Origin: Idiomarina seosinensis
GTDB lineage: Bacteria; Pseudomonadota; Gammaproteobacteria; Enterobacterales; Alteromonadaceae
Direction of reading: 5' to 3'
Assembly (NCBI RefSeq): GCF_003987275.1
Contig: NZ_PIQF01000003.1
Coordinates: forward strand, 321,171 to 385,170
DNA length: 64,000 nucleotides
Positions 53,521 to 64,000 of the stretch are shown in pieces. Made by a program: the position numbers and the translations under genes. Numbering within the stretch: position 1 is the stretch's first letter; the number at the start of each line of letters is the position of its first letter. Under the pieces are notes generated by a model. The model was given only the letters and a program-made list of their open reading frames with translations, did no database searches and had not been told where the DNA came from.

Positions 53521-54302
53521 TGGATCTGGTCACTGCCACAGTCATTGGGTGGCTAGAGCAGCATCTTTGGCCGCTAACCCGTGTATCCTCAATGATTATG
53601 AGTATGGCGCTGTTCTCGGGAACTTTGGTCAATGCCCGAATTAAAACCTTATTGTCATTAGCTATCATCTTCGCTGTGGCACCGGCGCTACCCGAAATTA
53701 ATACACCTTACGAAATGATGTCTGCCGGTGGTTTTGTGGTTACCGCACAACAAGTTTTGATAGGTGTTGGGCTAGGACTACTTTCTGTTATTTTCTTACA
53801 GACTTTTGTACTTGGCGGGCAAATTATTGCGATGCAAATCGGCCTAGGTTTTGCGTCCATGGTCGACCCCTCAAATGGCCAGCAGGTACCGGTAGTGGCG
53901 CAGTTTTTTTTGATGTTATCGAGCTTGATATTTTTATCGTTGGATGGGCATTTGATGATGATTCAAATGGTCGTTGCAAGCTTTGATTCAGTGCCGGTGG
54001 GCTTTACCGGACTGGATGCTGACGCCTTCCGCATGATTGCCGATTGGGGCAGTTATATGTTTTCAGCTGCATTAACGGCGATGCTCTCAGGTATTATCGC
54101 GTTGTTGTTGATTAATTTGAGTTTCGGCGTGATGACGCGGGCTTCGCCACAGTTAAATATATTTGCGATTGGTTTCCCGATTACCATGGTCAGTGGTCTC
54201 ATTGTTATGTGGCTGACGTTAGGCGGGTTTATTTTTCACTTTGAAAATCAGTGGGCACGGGTAGTACAAACCATGTGTCGTCTGATTGGCAGTCAGTGCT
54301 AG
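53520..54302 (+). CDS. fliR: Flagellar export gate protein FliR
   Basis: A 260-residue protein with about six membrane helices and the family segments MSMALFSGTLVNARIKTLLSLAI and GLGFASMVDPSNGQQVPVVAQF. FliR completes the FliPQR export core. It overlaps fliQ by one base and is followed eight bases later by flhB. Confidence 0.96.
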   Translation: MDLVTATVIGWLEQHLWPLTRVSSMIMSMALFSGTLVNARIKTLLSLAIIFAVAPALPEINTPYEMMSAGGFVVTAQQVLIGVGLGLLSVIFLQTFVLGGQIIAMQIGLGFASMVDPSNGQQVPVVAQFFLMLSSLIFLSLDGHLMMIQMVVASFDSVPVGFTGLDADAFRMIADWGSYMFSAALTAMLSGIIALLLINLSFGVMTRASPQLNIFAIGFPITMVSGLIVMWLTLGGFIFHFENQWARVVQTMCRLIGSQC

Positions 54303-54310
54303 GGTGAAAA

Positions 54311-55438
54311 ATGGCAGAAACTGATCAGGAACGCACAGAAGAACCCACAGAGAAACGAAAACAGCAGGCCCGCGAGAAGGGTCAGGTTGCCCGTTCCAAA
54401 GAAATGGGTACAGCGTTCGTATTAGTAAGCGCCGCCGTGGCTTTCCTCTGGTTTGGTGATGGGTTGTACGAGGGTATGCGTTCCGTATTCCGGCAGTTTT
54501 TTGAGTTAGATCGGCAACAAGCCTTTGACCCGACTCAGATGTCTAAAGCTTTCGCTATCGCTTTTGGCGAAATTATTACGCCACTGCTGATTATCTTTTC
54601 CTTTATTTTAGTTTTTACCTTTTTTGGTAACAGCTGGCTTGGTGGCATTAACTTCTCCTGGAAAGCGATGGCACCTAAGTTTTCGCGGATGAATCCGCTT
54701 AATGGCTTTAAACGCATGTTTGGCACGCAGGCACTGGTTGAGCTGGTAAAAGGTTTGGCCAAGTTTTTAGTGGTGGCGGTTAGCGCCTTTCTGCTGCTTA
54801 GTTGGCAGTACGACAATATATTACAGATATCGATGGGGCAGATGCCCAATATGATGGAAAACGCCGTCGATATCTTAATGTGGATGTTTCTGTTGATGTG
54901 CTGTTCTATCTTTCTGATTGTCGTTATTGATGCACCGTTCCAGCTATGGAAGCATCAAAAAGACTTAAAAATGACCAAGCAGGAAGTAAAAGATGAGAAT
55001 AAAGACAGCGAAGGTAGCCCGGAAGTGAAAGGTCGTATTCGCCGTTTGCAAATGGAAATGGCAAATCGGCGGATGATGCAGGATGTGCCGAAGGCGGATG
55101 TTGTGGTCACTAACCCCACGCATTATGCGGTTGCTTTAAAGTACGACGATGGTGGGCCGAAAGCGCCGGTACTGCTCGCTAAAGGAACGGATGAGACCGC
55201 GGCAAAAATCCGTGAAATTGCTCTTGAATACGATATTCCGCTGATACAGTCACCAGCCTTGGCACGCTCGGTATACCATACGACAGAGCTTGAGCAGGAA
55301 GTTCCACAAGGGTTATTCGTCGCGGTCGCCCAAATTCTTGCTTATGTTTACCAGTTACGCATGCACAAGAAAGGCAAAGCAAAAAGACCGAAAAAGCCGG
55401 CCAGCGATTTACCAATCCCCGACGATTTAAAATACTGA
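54311..55438 (+). CDS. flhB: Flagellar export switch protein FlhB
   Basis: A 375-residue protein with a charged N-terminus (TEEPTEKRKQQAREKGQVARSKE), four membrane helices and a cytoplasmic domain holding the autocleavage motif NPTH (VVVTNPTHYAVALKY). Self-cleavage after Asn switches substrate specificity from hook to filament. It is the last gene of the operon. flhA, which follows flhB in many relatives, is not next; nadE is. Confidence 0.97.
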   Translation: MAETDQERTEEPTEKRKQQAREKGQVARSKEMGTAFVLVSAAVAFLWFGDGLYEGMRSVFRQFFELDRQQAFDPTQMSKAFAIAFGEIITPLLIIFSFILVFTFFGNSWLGGINFSWKAMAPKFSRMNPLNGFKRMFGTQALVELVKGLAKFLVVAVSAFLLLSWQYDNILQISMGQMPNMMENAVDILMWMFLLMCCSIFLIVVIDAPFQLWKHQKDLKMTKQEVKDENKDSEGSPEVKGRIRRLQMEMANRRMMQDVPKADVVVTNPTHYAVALKYDDGGPKAPVLLAKGTDETAAKIREIALEYDIPLIQSPALARSVYHTTELEQEVPQGLFVAVAQILAYVYQLRMHKKGKAKRPKKPASDLPIPDDLKY

Positions 55439-55514
55439 CCACGATTTGCCCTACGGCAGCCGCTACTATATTATTCGCAGCCATTATTTAGTTTATTAGT
55501 CGGAACCGTAGTTT

Positions 55515-57510
<1,996 letters not shown>

Positions 57511-57511
<1 letters not shown>

Positions 57512-57531
57512 GTCGCGTCCAGGACGCGACC
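57511..57531. repeat. Perfect 10-bp inverted repeat between glnB and bamD
   Basis: GGTCGCGTCC and GGACGCGACC are separated by one base and begin inside the glnB stop codon. Transcripts from both convergent genes could form this hairpin, but no T run follows, so a factor-independent stop is uncertain. Confidence 0.5.
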
Positions 57532-57540
57532 CCACGGGGA

Positions 57541-58299
57541 TTAATCGACAAGTGAGTTATTTGGGTAGTTAGCACGTAATACCGCGAGTGCGTCATCGCG
57601 CAACTCATTTAAGTCAAGTTGGTCGTAGCTTTCGGCCATTATAGCGAGGGCATTTTCTACTTCTGGCATGCCGGCAAAGTTTTCTACCACATAGCGTCCT
57701 CGGTTGGCCGCAGCCAAATAGGCTTGACGATCCATATAATACTGGGCGATAGCCAATTCTTTTTGGGCGAGTCGACTTTTTAATGCAACCATCCGCTTTT
57801 TAGCGTCAGCTGCGTACTTGCTGTCCGGAAATTTCCGTAACAACTCAGCGAAATCTTTAAACGCTTCTTTTGCCATTGAAGAGTCACGATCAGAGCGGTC
57901 GACACCGGCTAGTTCTTGAATGGTGTTATGTTCAGCTCTTTGATTAACCAGCCCCCGCATGTACAGCGCGTAATCAACATCTTTGTGATTCGGGTTCAGG
58001 CTAATAAACCGATCAATAGCAGCCAGTGCCTCGTCGGTGTTATCTAACTTGTAATGAACGTAAATTAAATCCAGTTGCACCTGATGCGCAAAAGGTCCGA
58101 ACGGGTAACGGGTGTTTAGTGTATTTAACCGCTCCTGAGCCAAACTAAAGTTGCCAATTTCAAGTTGCTCTTGCGCTTCTTGGTACATTAGTTCTATTTG
58201 TGAGTACTGCAGATTATCCTGTGGGGAGTCGGAATTACTCGAGCAACCCGCTAAGGCAAAACTGAGTAGCGCTGAAACCATTAAAAGACGACGTTTCAT
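57541..58299 (-). CDS. bamD: Outer membrane assembly lipoprotein BamD
   Basis: A 252-residue lipoprotein (signal MKRRLLMVSALLSFALAGCSS with lipobox LAGC). The rest consists of TPR-like helices (MYQEAQEQLEIGNFSLAQERL; AIDRFISLNPNHKDVDYALYMRG), typical of BamD, an essential part of the BAM complex that folds outer-membrane proteins. The gene is divergent from rluD, the usual neighbour, and convergent on glnB. Confidence 0.96.
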   Translation of the reverse strand: MKRRLLMVSALLSFALAGCSSNSDSPQDNLQYSQIELMYQEAQEQLEIGNFSLAQERLNTLNTRYPFGPFAHQVQLDLIYVHYKLDNTDEALAAIDRFISLNPNHKDVDYALYMRGLVNQRAEHNTIQELAGVDRSDRDSSMAKEAFKDFAELLRKFPDSKYAADAKKRMVALKSRLAQKELAIAQYYMDRQAYLAAANRGRYVVENFAGMPEVENALAIMAESYDQLDLNELRDDALAVLRANYPNNSLVD

Positions 58300-58450
58300 A
58301 AAACCTCAAATTGTGACGTAGCACGTTATAGCGTTAATTTGAATGACCAGTTTGAGTGCAATTGCACTAGCAAACGGTTACACTAGCATAGATTATATTG
58401 TTAGGCATTCTAACGCAGCGCAAAGGGCTTTCACAGCAAAAACCAAATTT

Positions 58451-59419
58451 ATGAGCGAAACTATTCAACTAGAATCCATTGTACCGGAAGAGCTTGCCGG
58501 AAAACGTTTAGACCAGGCGTTAGCCGAGATGTTCCCGGATTATTCGCGATCGCGAATGAAGACTTGGATCACAGCGGGTAATGTGTCGATCGACGCAGAA
58601 ATTGTCACCAAGCCGCGAGAAAAACTTGAGTTGGGAGCGCTAGTAGCAATCGATGCTGAACTTGAGTCGGAAGAGCGTCACCAGGCACAGCCGATAAAGC
58701 TGGATATCGTTTATGAAGACGACGATATTTTGGTTATTAATAAGCCAGCCGGTTTAGTTGTTCACCCCGGCGCTGGTGCGCCTGATGGCACTCTATTAAA
58801 TGGCTTGTTGCACCATTATCCCAAAATTGATCAGGTGCCGAGAGCGGGTATTATTCATCGACTGGATAAAGACACTACAGGTTTGATGGTGGTTGCCAAG
58901 ACAGTCCCGGCGCAGACACAGCTGGTCGATATGATGCAAAAGCGTGAAATTCGACGTGAGTACGAGGCGATATGCAATGGCGTGATGACAGCTGGCGGCA
59001 TGGTTGAAGAGCCAATCGGTCGTCACCCGACTAAGCGCACTCATATGGCAGTTGTGGCATCGGGCAAGCCGGCGGTCACTCATTATCGCGTTATGGAGAG
59101 GTTGCGTGCGCATACCCTATTGAGACTGAGGCTAGAAACTGGCAGAACTCATCAAATTAGGGTTCATATGGCACATATTCGTCATCCCCTGGTTGGCGAC
59201 CTAACTTACGGTGGACGCCCGCGCCCACCGAAGCAAGCCTCGGATACATTTTTGGCAACTCTGAGAGGGTTTAGTCGTCAAGCATTGCACGCGGCACAAC
59301 TGTCGTTGCACCACCCGGTCGAAGGTGAATGGATGACCTTTGAGGCACCACGTCCGGCTGACTTTGAGCAGCTGTTGGATGCGATGAGAGATGACTTACA
59401 AGAACATTCTAGTTCCTGA
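58451..59419 (+). CDS. rluD: 23S rRNA pseudouridine synthase RluD
   Basis: I choose the ATG at 58451 (MSETIQLESIVPEELAGKRLDQALAEMF), giving 322 residues, near the 326 of E. coli; the ORF track begins 108 bases earlier. An S4-like RNA-binding domain is followed by the catalytic domain with HRLDKDTTGLMVVAK (catalytic Asp), GRTHQIRVHMAH and YGGRPRPP. It modifies 23S rRNA uridines 1911/1915/1917. It diverges from bamD and its end overlaps pgeF by 29 bases. Confidence 0.95.
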   Translation: MSETIQLESIVPEELAGKRLDQALAEMFPDYSRSRMKTWITAGNVSIDAEIVTKPREKLELGALVAIDAELESEERHQAQPIKLDIVYEDDDILVINKPAGLVVHPGAGAPDGTLLNGLLHHYPKIDQVPRAGIIHRLDKDTTGLMVVAKTVPAQTQLVDMMQKREIRREYEAICNGVMTAGGMVEEPIGRHPTKRTHMAVVASGKPAVTHYRVMERLRAHTLLRLRLETGRTHQIRVHMAHIRHPLVGDLTYGGRPRPPKQASDTFLATLRGFSRQALHAAQLSLHHPVEGEWMTFEAPRPADFEQLLDAMRDDLQEHSSS

Positions 59420-60110
59420 TTGGTCGCTTCCTGCTAATGTCGGGGCAGCTGTTACATTGCGCTCATTTGGCAATGTTGCTGCTCATGTCGGCGATGACCC
59501 CGCTCTAGTTATCAGGCGTCGCCGACAATTAGCTCGTCAACTTAAGCTGCCGGTAGTGCCGCAGTTCTTGCAACAACAACACACCAATGAAGTCTCTATT
59601 TGGCCCAATATCCAGACGCCCAGCGATGCAATTGTTGCTAACTCTGTCGCCAGCTGCGCGGTTTTAACGGCAGACTGTTTGCCTGTTTTAATAAGTAGTC
59701 ATAGCGGTGACTGTATTGCTGCTGCGCATGCTGGTTGGCGAGGGCTAGAGCGAGGGGTATTAAGCAATACGATAAGCCGGATACCGGTCGCCGCGAATCA
59801 ACTGACGGCATGGATAGGGCCAGCCATTTGCCGTCGTTGTTTCCAGGTTGGCGATGAAGTTAAGCAGGCTTTTGCAAAAAGCTTTCCGCAACAAACTATT
59901 GAGGCAGCCTTTAGCGCAGATGGCGATAGATGGTTGGCTGACCTTCCTTTATTAGCTGAATTTCAGCTACGCGAATTAGGTGTGTCCCAAGTTACGCAGA
60001 GCCACTTGTGCAGTTACTGCCAACCTCGCGAATTCTTTTCGTACCGTAGACATCAGGACACAGGTCGTTTTGCGTCAATAATTTGGCGAAAAAACCAATC
60101 AAACACTTGA
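59391..60110 (+). CDS. pgeF: Peptidoglycan editing factor PgeF (YfiH, laccase-domain protein)
   Basis: A 239-residue DUF152/YfiH-family protein with the Zn/Cu-binding triad in HTNEVS, VLTADCLPVLI and AAHAGWRGL. The family is reported to edit mis-incorporated residues in peptidoglycan precursors and also shows laccase-like activity. It overlaps rluD by 29 bases, an arrangement (bamD-rluD-pgeF-clpB) common in gammaproteobacteria. Confidence 0.94.
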   Translation: MTYKNILVPDWSLPANVGAAVTLRSFGNVAAHVGDDPALVIRRRRQLARQLKLPVVPQFLQQQHTNEVSIWPNIQTPSDAIVANSVASCAVLTADCLPVLISSHSGDCIAAAHAGWRGLERGVLSNTISRIPVAANQLTAWIGPAICRRCFQVGDEVKQAFAKSFPQQTIEAAFSADGDRWLADLPLLAEFQLRELGVSQVTQSHLCSYCQPREFFSYRRHQDTGRFASIIWRKNQSNT

Positions 60111-60135
60111 ATTCGCCTAAAAAGTACCCACTTAT
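60106..60135 (+). promoter_or_regulatory. Sigma-32-type heat-shock promoter of clpB
   Basis: CTTGAA (60106-60111) and CCCACTTAT (60127-60135) are separated by 15 bases, close to the sigma-32 consensus CTTGAAA / CCCCATNT. It overlaps the end of pgeF and is 33 bases upstream of the clpB start, which is preceded by AAAGGAAG. Confidence 0.75.
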
Positions 60136-60167
60136 CTGTTAACTGAACAGAATTAAAGGAAGTACTC

Positions 60168-62741
60168 ATGCGACACGATAAATTTACCAGCAAATTTCAG
60201 ATGGCGATTGCTGACGCGCAGTCAATTGCGTTAGGTCGTGATCATCAATTTATTGAACCACAGCATTTAATGCAGGCAATGCTCGATCAAAATGGCGGGG
60301 CTGTGCGTCCGCTATTTACTATGATCGGAGCCGACATTACGCAGTTTCGCTCTGGTCTGGGCAAGGCACTTGATGCACTGCCGCAGGTCGAGGGTGCTGA
60401 GGGTGAAGTACAGCTCTCCCAGCAGACTGCGCGATTATTAAATCTGTGCGACAAGTACGCGCAAAAACGCAATGACAGTTACATTTCCTCGGAGTTGTTT
60501 TTACTCGCGGCGACAGAAGACAAAGGACCGCTCGGAGAGCTATTTAAGAAGCAAGGAATTACCAAAGAACAACTGGAAAAAGCGATTAACGACATTCGCG
60601 ATGGTGAGAAAGTCGATGATCCTAACGCGGAAGATAAACGCCAGGCGCTGGATAAGTATACTCTTGACCTGACTGAGCGCGCGGAACAGGGCAAGCTTGA
60701 TCCAGTGATTGGCCGGGATGAAGAAATTCGTCGGACCATTCAGGTATTGCAGCGCCGAACCAAAAATAACCCCGTGCTAATTGGCGAACCGGGCGTTGGT
60801 AAAACGGCTATTATCGAAGGCCTGGCGCAACGCATTATTAATGGTGAAGTTCCGGAAGGCCTAAAACACAAGCGGGTTCTTTCCCTTGACCTCGGTGCTT
60901 TATTAGCAGGCGCGAAATACCGTGGTGAGTTTGAAGAGCGGTTGAAAGCCGTATTAACGGAACTCTCTAAAGAGGAAGGCCGAATCATTCTCTTTATAGA
61001 TGAGCTGCATACTATGGTTGGTGCTGGCAAAGCAGACGGAGCCATGGATGCTGGCAATATGTTAAAACCGGCGTTGGCACGTGGCGAGCTGCATTGCGTG
61101 GGTGCTACTACGCTGGATGAATACCGTCAGTACATAGAAAAAGACGCAGCGTTGGAACGCCGTTTCCAGAAAGTGTTGGTGGATGAACCGACGGTGGAAG
61201 ACACTATTGCGATTCTGCGTGGCCTTAAAGAGCGTTACGAAATTCACCACTCGGTTGAAATAACCGACCCGGCGATAGTTGCCGCAGCATCTTTATCACA
61301 TCGTTATATCAGCGACCGTAAGCTACCCGATAAAGCGATTGATCTGATTGATGAAGCGGCCTCAAGTATCCGCATGCAAATTGACTCTAAGCCGGAAGAC
61401 CTGGATCGTTTGGAACGGCGCATCATTCAGTTAAAGCTTGAGCGGCAGGCATTGCAGAAAGAGAAAGATGATGCCAGCAAGAAACGACTGGATATTTTGC
61501 ACGAGGAGCTTGCTGATCTTGAACGCAAGTATCAGGAACTGGAAGAAATCTGGAACACCGAAAAAGCGGCAGTACAGGGTACTCAACATATTAAAGCGCA
61601 GTTGGACCAAGCGCGCACCGAAATGGACATTGCTCGGCGAGCCGGTGATTTAAATCGGATGTCGGAATTACAGTATGGACGTATTCCAGAACTGGAGCGT
61701 CAGCTTGATTTAGCACTGCAGGCCGAGATGCAGGACATGAGCTTGCTGAAAAACCACGTTAGTGAAGAAGAGATAGCGGATGTGCTGTCGCGCTGGACAG
61801 GTATTCCCGTTAGTAAAATGCTTGAAGGTGAACGCGAGAAGTTAGTTCAGATGGAAACTAATTTGCATAAACGGGTGGTGGGTCAGAACGAAGCCGTTGA
61901 TGCAGTTGCTAATGCTATTCGCCGCTCGCGTGCGGGTTTAGGTGACCCGAATCGTCCCATTGGTTCATTTTTATTCCTTGGCCCAACCGGTGTTGGTAAA
62001 ACTGAACTGTCTAAGGCGTTGGCTAACTTTTTGTTCGACACTGACGACGCCATGGTGCGGATCGATATGTCAGAGTTTATGGAAAAACATTCGGTGTCAC
62101 GTTTAGTCGGTGCACCTCCGGGTTATGTTGGCTATGAACAGGGTGGCTACCTGACAGAAGCGGTAAGACGTAAGCCGTATTCTGTGATTTTGCTGGATGA
62201 GGTGGAAAAAGCACACCCCGATGTCTTTAACATACTTTTGCAAGTACTGGATGATGGGCGTTTGACCGATGGTCAGGGGCGTACGGTGGATTTTAAAAAT
62301 ACCGTTATCATTATGACCTCTAACTTAGGTTCTGATTTAATCCAGGAACATGCTAAAGAAAATACCTACGAACAAATGAAGTCGATGGTAATGGATGTTC
62401 TGGGACAACACTTCCGGCCTGAGTTCATTAACCGGGTTGACGAGACCGTTGTGTTCCATCCATTAGGTCAGGCAGAAATTCGTTCAATTGCCGAGGCGCA
62501 GTTACAGTTGCTTTATCAGCGCCTGGAAGACAAGGAGTTTTCGCTGGAGCTGGACGATGCATCATTAGATCATCTTGCCAGAACTGGTTTTGATCCGGTG
62601 TTCGGTGCACGGCCACTGAAACGGTCAATTCAGCAAGAGCTGGAAAATCCATTAGCGCAGAAAATACTGTCGGGAGCCTTAGTCCCCGGTAAACCCATAA
62701 AAGTAACACTGGCCAATGAACGGTTGGATATTAGTCAGTAA
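60168..62741 (+). CDS. clpB: ATP-dependent disaggregase ClpB
   Basis: An 857-residue Hsp100 chaperone of standard length. The N-terminal domain is followed by AAA-1 ([18 protein letters not shown]; Walker [23 protein letters not shown]), the long coiled-coil middle domain (about residues 410-525), and AAA-2 ([30 protein letters not shown]). It dissolves aggregates with DnaK. The sigma-32-like promoter fits heat-shock control. A strong terminator follows. Confidence 0.98.
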   Translation: MRHDKFTSKFQMAIADAQSIALGRDHQFIEPQHLMQAMLDQNGGAVRPLFTMIGADITQFRSGLGKALDALPQVEGAEGEVQLSQQTARLLNLCDKYAQKRNDSYISSELFLLAATEDKGPLGELFKKQGITKEQLEKAINDIRDGEKVDDPNAEDKRQALDKYTLDLTERAEQGKLDPVIGRDEEIRRTIQVLQRRTKNNPVLIGEPGVGKTAIIEGLAQRIINGEVPEGLKHKRVLSLDLGALLAGAKYRGEFEERLKAVLTELSKEEGRIILFIDELHTMVGAGKADGAMDAGNMLKPALARGELHCVGATTLDEYRQYIEKDAALERRFQKVLVDEPTVEDTIAILRGLKERYEIHHSVEITDPAIVAAASLSHRYISDRKLPDKAIDLIDEAASSIRMQIDSKPEDLDRLERRIIQLKLERQALQKEKDDASKKRLDILHEELADLERKYQELEEIWNTEKAAVQGTQHIKAQLDQARTEMDIARRAGDLNRMSELQYGRIPELERQLDLALQAEMQDMSLLKNHVSEEEIADVLSRWTGIPVSKMLEGEREKLVQMETNLHKRVVGQNEAVDAVANAIRRSRAGLGDPNRPIGSFLFLGPTGVGKTELSKALANFLFDTDDAMVRIDMSEFMEKHSVSRLVGAPPGYVGYEQGGYLTEAVRRKPYSVILLDEVEKAHPDVFNILLQVLDDGRLTDGQGRTVDFKNTVIIMTSNLGSDLIQEHAKENTYEQMKSMVMDVLGQHFRPEFINRVDETVVFHPLGQAEIRSIAEAQLQLLYQRLEDKEFSLELDDASLDHLARTGFDPVFGARPLKRSIQQELENPLAQKILSGALVPGKPIKVTLANERLDISQ

Positions 62742-62751
62742 TAGGTGGTAT

Positions 62752-62783
62752 AGCCCGCATCCATATGCGGGCTTTGTTTTTTC
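62752..62783 (+). terminator. Intrinsic terminator of clpB
   Basis: AGCCCGCAT / ATGCGGGCT around a four-base loop, followed by TTGTTTTTTC, lies eleven bases after the clpB stop. Confidence 0.92.
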
Positions 62784-62854
62784 TTGATTTCCAAGGCTGA
62801 ATGACTCTGTGCTAAACTCAGCGATATTAATTTGGAGAAAGAGGATGCCTTTAT

Positions 62855-63679
62855 ATGGCTACAGAAAGTAATAAACGCCGCGGAATTTATTTGTTACCGA
62901 ACCTATTTACTACCGCCGGCCTGTTTTCTGGCTTTTATGCCATTGTTGCCTCAATGAACGATCGCTATATAGAGGCAGCGGTCGCCATTTTCATCGCAAT
63001 GATCTTTGACGGCGCTGATGGTCGTGTAGCTCGGATGACCAATACCGAAAGCGATTTCGGCGCCGAATATGACAGCATGGCGGACATTGTGTCATTTGGT
63101 ATGGCGCCGGCTCTAGTAATGTATAACTATGCTCTGGCTGATCTAGGTAAGTTCGGTTGGTTGGCTGCCTTTATTTTTGTTGCCGGTGGTGCGCTACGGC
63201 TGGCGCGATTCAATACTAATCTGGGAACCACGGATAAGCGCTACTTTCAGGGGTTAGCGATTCCAAGTGCAGCGGCTGTGGTCTCCGGGCTGGTCTGGGT
63301 TGGCACAGAATACGATATTGACGGTAGCGACATTGAGATTTTTGCCGCGCTAGTGACTATTTGCGCAGGCTTATTAATGGTTACCAACTTTCGTTATCAT
63401 TCATTTAAAGAAGTTGACTGGAAAGGCAAAGTATCTTTCTTAGTTATCCTCATTGTAGTGCTCGCATTTGTGATTGTTGCGACACAGCCTTCATTAGTGC
63501 TGTTTGGTATATTCTTTTTATATGCGTTGTCAGGACCCGTGTTAACGATTAAAAACGTTAAGAAGTTAAAGCTGGAACATGTGGTTGGTGACGACGATAG
63601 TGATGACGCTGAATTCGATGAGGATAAAAAAACATCGGAAAAAGGTCAGAAAGAAGACAAAAAAGGCACAAGTGACTAA
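62855..63679 (+). CDS. pssA: CDP-diacylglycerol-serine O-phosphatidyltransferase
   Basis: A 274-residue membrane enzyme of the CDP-alcohol phosphotransferase family; the motif DGRVARMTNTESDFGAEYDSMAD fits DG-x2-AR-x8-G-x3-D-x3-D exactly. It makes phosphatidylserine, the precursor of phosphatidylethanolamine. Several membrane helices follow, and a charged C-terminal tail (DDDSDDAEFDEDKKTSEKGQKEDKK) of about 35 residues is unusual for the family. This is the type II, membrane-embedded PssA. It precedes the rRNA operon promoters. Confidence 0.95.
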   Translation: MATESNKRRGIYLLPNLFTTAGLFSGFYAIVASMNDRYIEAAVAIFIAMIFDGADGRVARMTNTESDFGAEYDSMADIVSFGMAPALVMYNYALADLGKFGWLAAFIFVAGGALRLARFNTNLGTTDKRYFQGLAIPSAAAVVSGLVWVGTEYDIDGSDIEIFAALVTICAGLLMVTNFRYHSFKEVDWKGKVSFLVILIVVLAFVIVATQPSLVLFGIFFLYALSGPVLTIKNVKKLKLEHVVGDDDSDDAEFDEDKKTSEKGQKEDKKGTSD

Positions 63680-63716
63680 TAACTGAACAAACGATCAGTT
63701 TATTTAAAAAAAGATC

Positions 63717-63744
63717 TTGCACGGCGCAATAAGATCTCTATAAT
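63717..63744 (+). promoter_or_regulatory. rRNA operon promoter P1
   Basis: TTGCAC (-35, 63717-63722) and TATAAT (-10, 63739-63744) are separated by 16 bases, followed by a GC-rich discriminator (TCGCCGCC) of the stringently controlled type. An A-rich tract (TTTAAAAAAAGA) upstream resembles an UP element. Confidence 0.8.
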
Positions 63745-63819
63745 TCGCCGCCGTTGTCAGGGAGAAAGCCAACAGGTGATTACTGACAACGGGTTGATTA
63801 GAAAGTTGCAAAAAAGCAC

Positions 63820-63847
63820 TTGACGATTGGCCAAAGGGATGTAGAAT
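63820..63847 (+). promoter_or_regulatory. rRNA operon promoter P2
   Basis: TTGACG (-35, 63820-63825) and TAGAAT (-10, 63842-63847) are separated by 16 bases with a GC-rich discriminator (ACGCCTCCC). It lies 103 bases downstream of P1 with the same spacing, the tandem layout of rRNA operons. Confidence 0.8.
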
Positions 63848-63876
63848 ACGCCTCCCTGCTTCGGGAAAGAAGCAAC

Positions 63877-63888
63877 GCTCTTTAACAA
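63877..63888 (+). promoter_or_regulatory. boxA antitermination element of an rRNA leader
   Basis: GCTCTTTAACAA matches the conserved boxA core that recruits the Nus antitermination complex. It follows the two promoters, and the leader continues to the window edge. The 16S rRNA gene should start just beyond base 64000. Confidence 0.85.
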
Positions 63889-64000
63889 TATATCAAGCCA
63901 AGCAAACTGTGTGGGCACTTGCAGAAGTAAGCAAACAGAAATATTTGTATTGCAACTTTTGAATGAGTGTTCAGCAAGGTTTCGAAAGAAGCCAAGCAAA

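Noticed and set aside
63757-63999. 80-aa minus-strand ORF at the right edge
   Set aside because: It overlaps the rRNA promoters and boxA and reads antisense to them.

Overview
The window looks like the chromosome of a motile, marine-type gammaproteobacterium. The closest fit I can suggest is Alteromonadales, probably Idiomarina or a relative. This is inferred from the FlrA/FlrB/FlrC flagellar hierarchy with sigma-54 promoters, the DUF3369 HD-GYP-like regulator, the pfkA-speB-speA order and the moderate GC content. It was not checked against a database. The left 28 kb is accessory DNA and the right 36 kb is housekeeping and flagellar DNA; a tRNA-Phe gene at 27.9 kb separates them.

Bases 1-12250 form a heavy-metal resistance region. 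A czcCBA-type RND efflux operon (czcA cut by the window edge) runs leftward behind a small Cys/His-rich CzcI-like gene. A CadR-like MerR regulator follows, divergent from a CDF-like cation transporter and a second-copy-type lspA. The transporter promoter has the 19-bp spacer typical of MerR-family control. A second, distinct czcCBA operon runs rightward, with its own small exported protein in front, and ends in a clear terminator.

Bases 12300-20300 form a defence and mobility region. It holds a convergent PstI/BsuBI-like type II restriction-modification pair, a small lipoprotein and a short orphan protein. These lie between two copies of a ~171-bp sequence: the upstream region plus first 19 codons of a minimal tyrosine recombinase. 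The left copy is a truncated stub and the right copy leads into the intact gene. Next come a two-gene membrane protein plus LytTR unit, a membrane-anchored coiled-coil protein and a protein with a HEPN-type RNase motif.

Bases 20300-27900 carry a satellite-like integrative element: AlpA-type regulators, a RadC-like JAB protein, a YagK/YfjJ (inovirus Gp2-like) replication protein, a YfjI/DUF3987 primase-helicase-like protein, an unrecognised 514-aa protein and a P4-type integrase abutting the 3' end of tRNA-Phe. I found no second copy of the tRNA end, so the left boundary of the island is unknown and could lie outside the window.

Bases 28000-38400 are metabolic and regulatory core genes: speA, speB, pfkA, an Ldh-family dehydrogenase, pdxH, a DUF3369 response regulator, an exported amidohydrolase, a LuxR-type regulator and a DUF1285 protein. 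Bases 38400-55440 hold the flagellar regulators flrA and flrBC and the long operon fliEFGHIJKLMNOPQR-flhB, with well-formed sigma-54 promoters before flrB and fliE. Bases 55500-64000 hold nadE, glnB, bamD, rluD, pgeF, clpB (with a sigma-32-like promoter), pssA and, at the right edge, tandem promoters and boxA of an rRNA operon whose 16S gene lies beyond the window.
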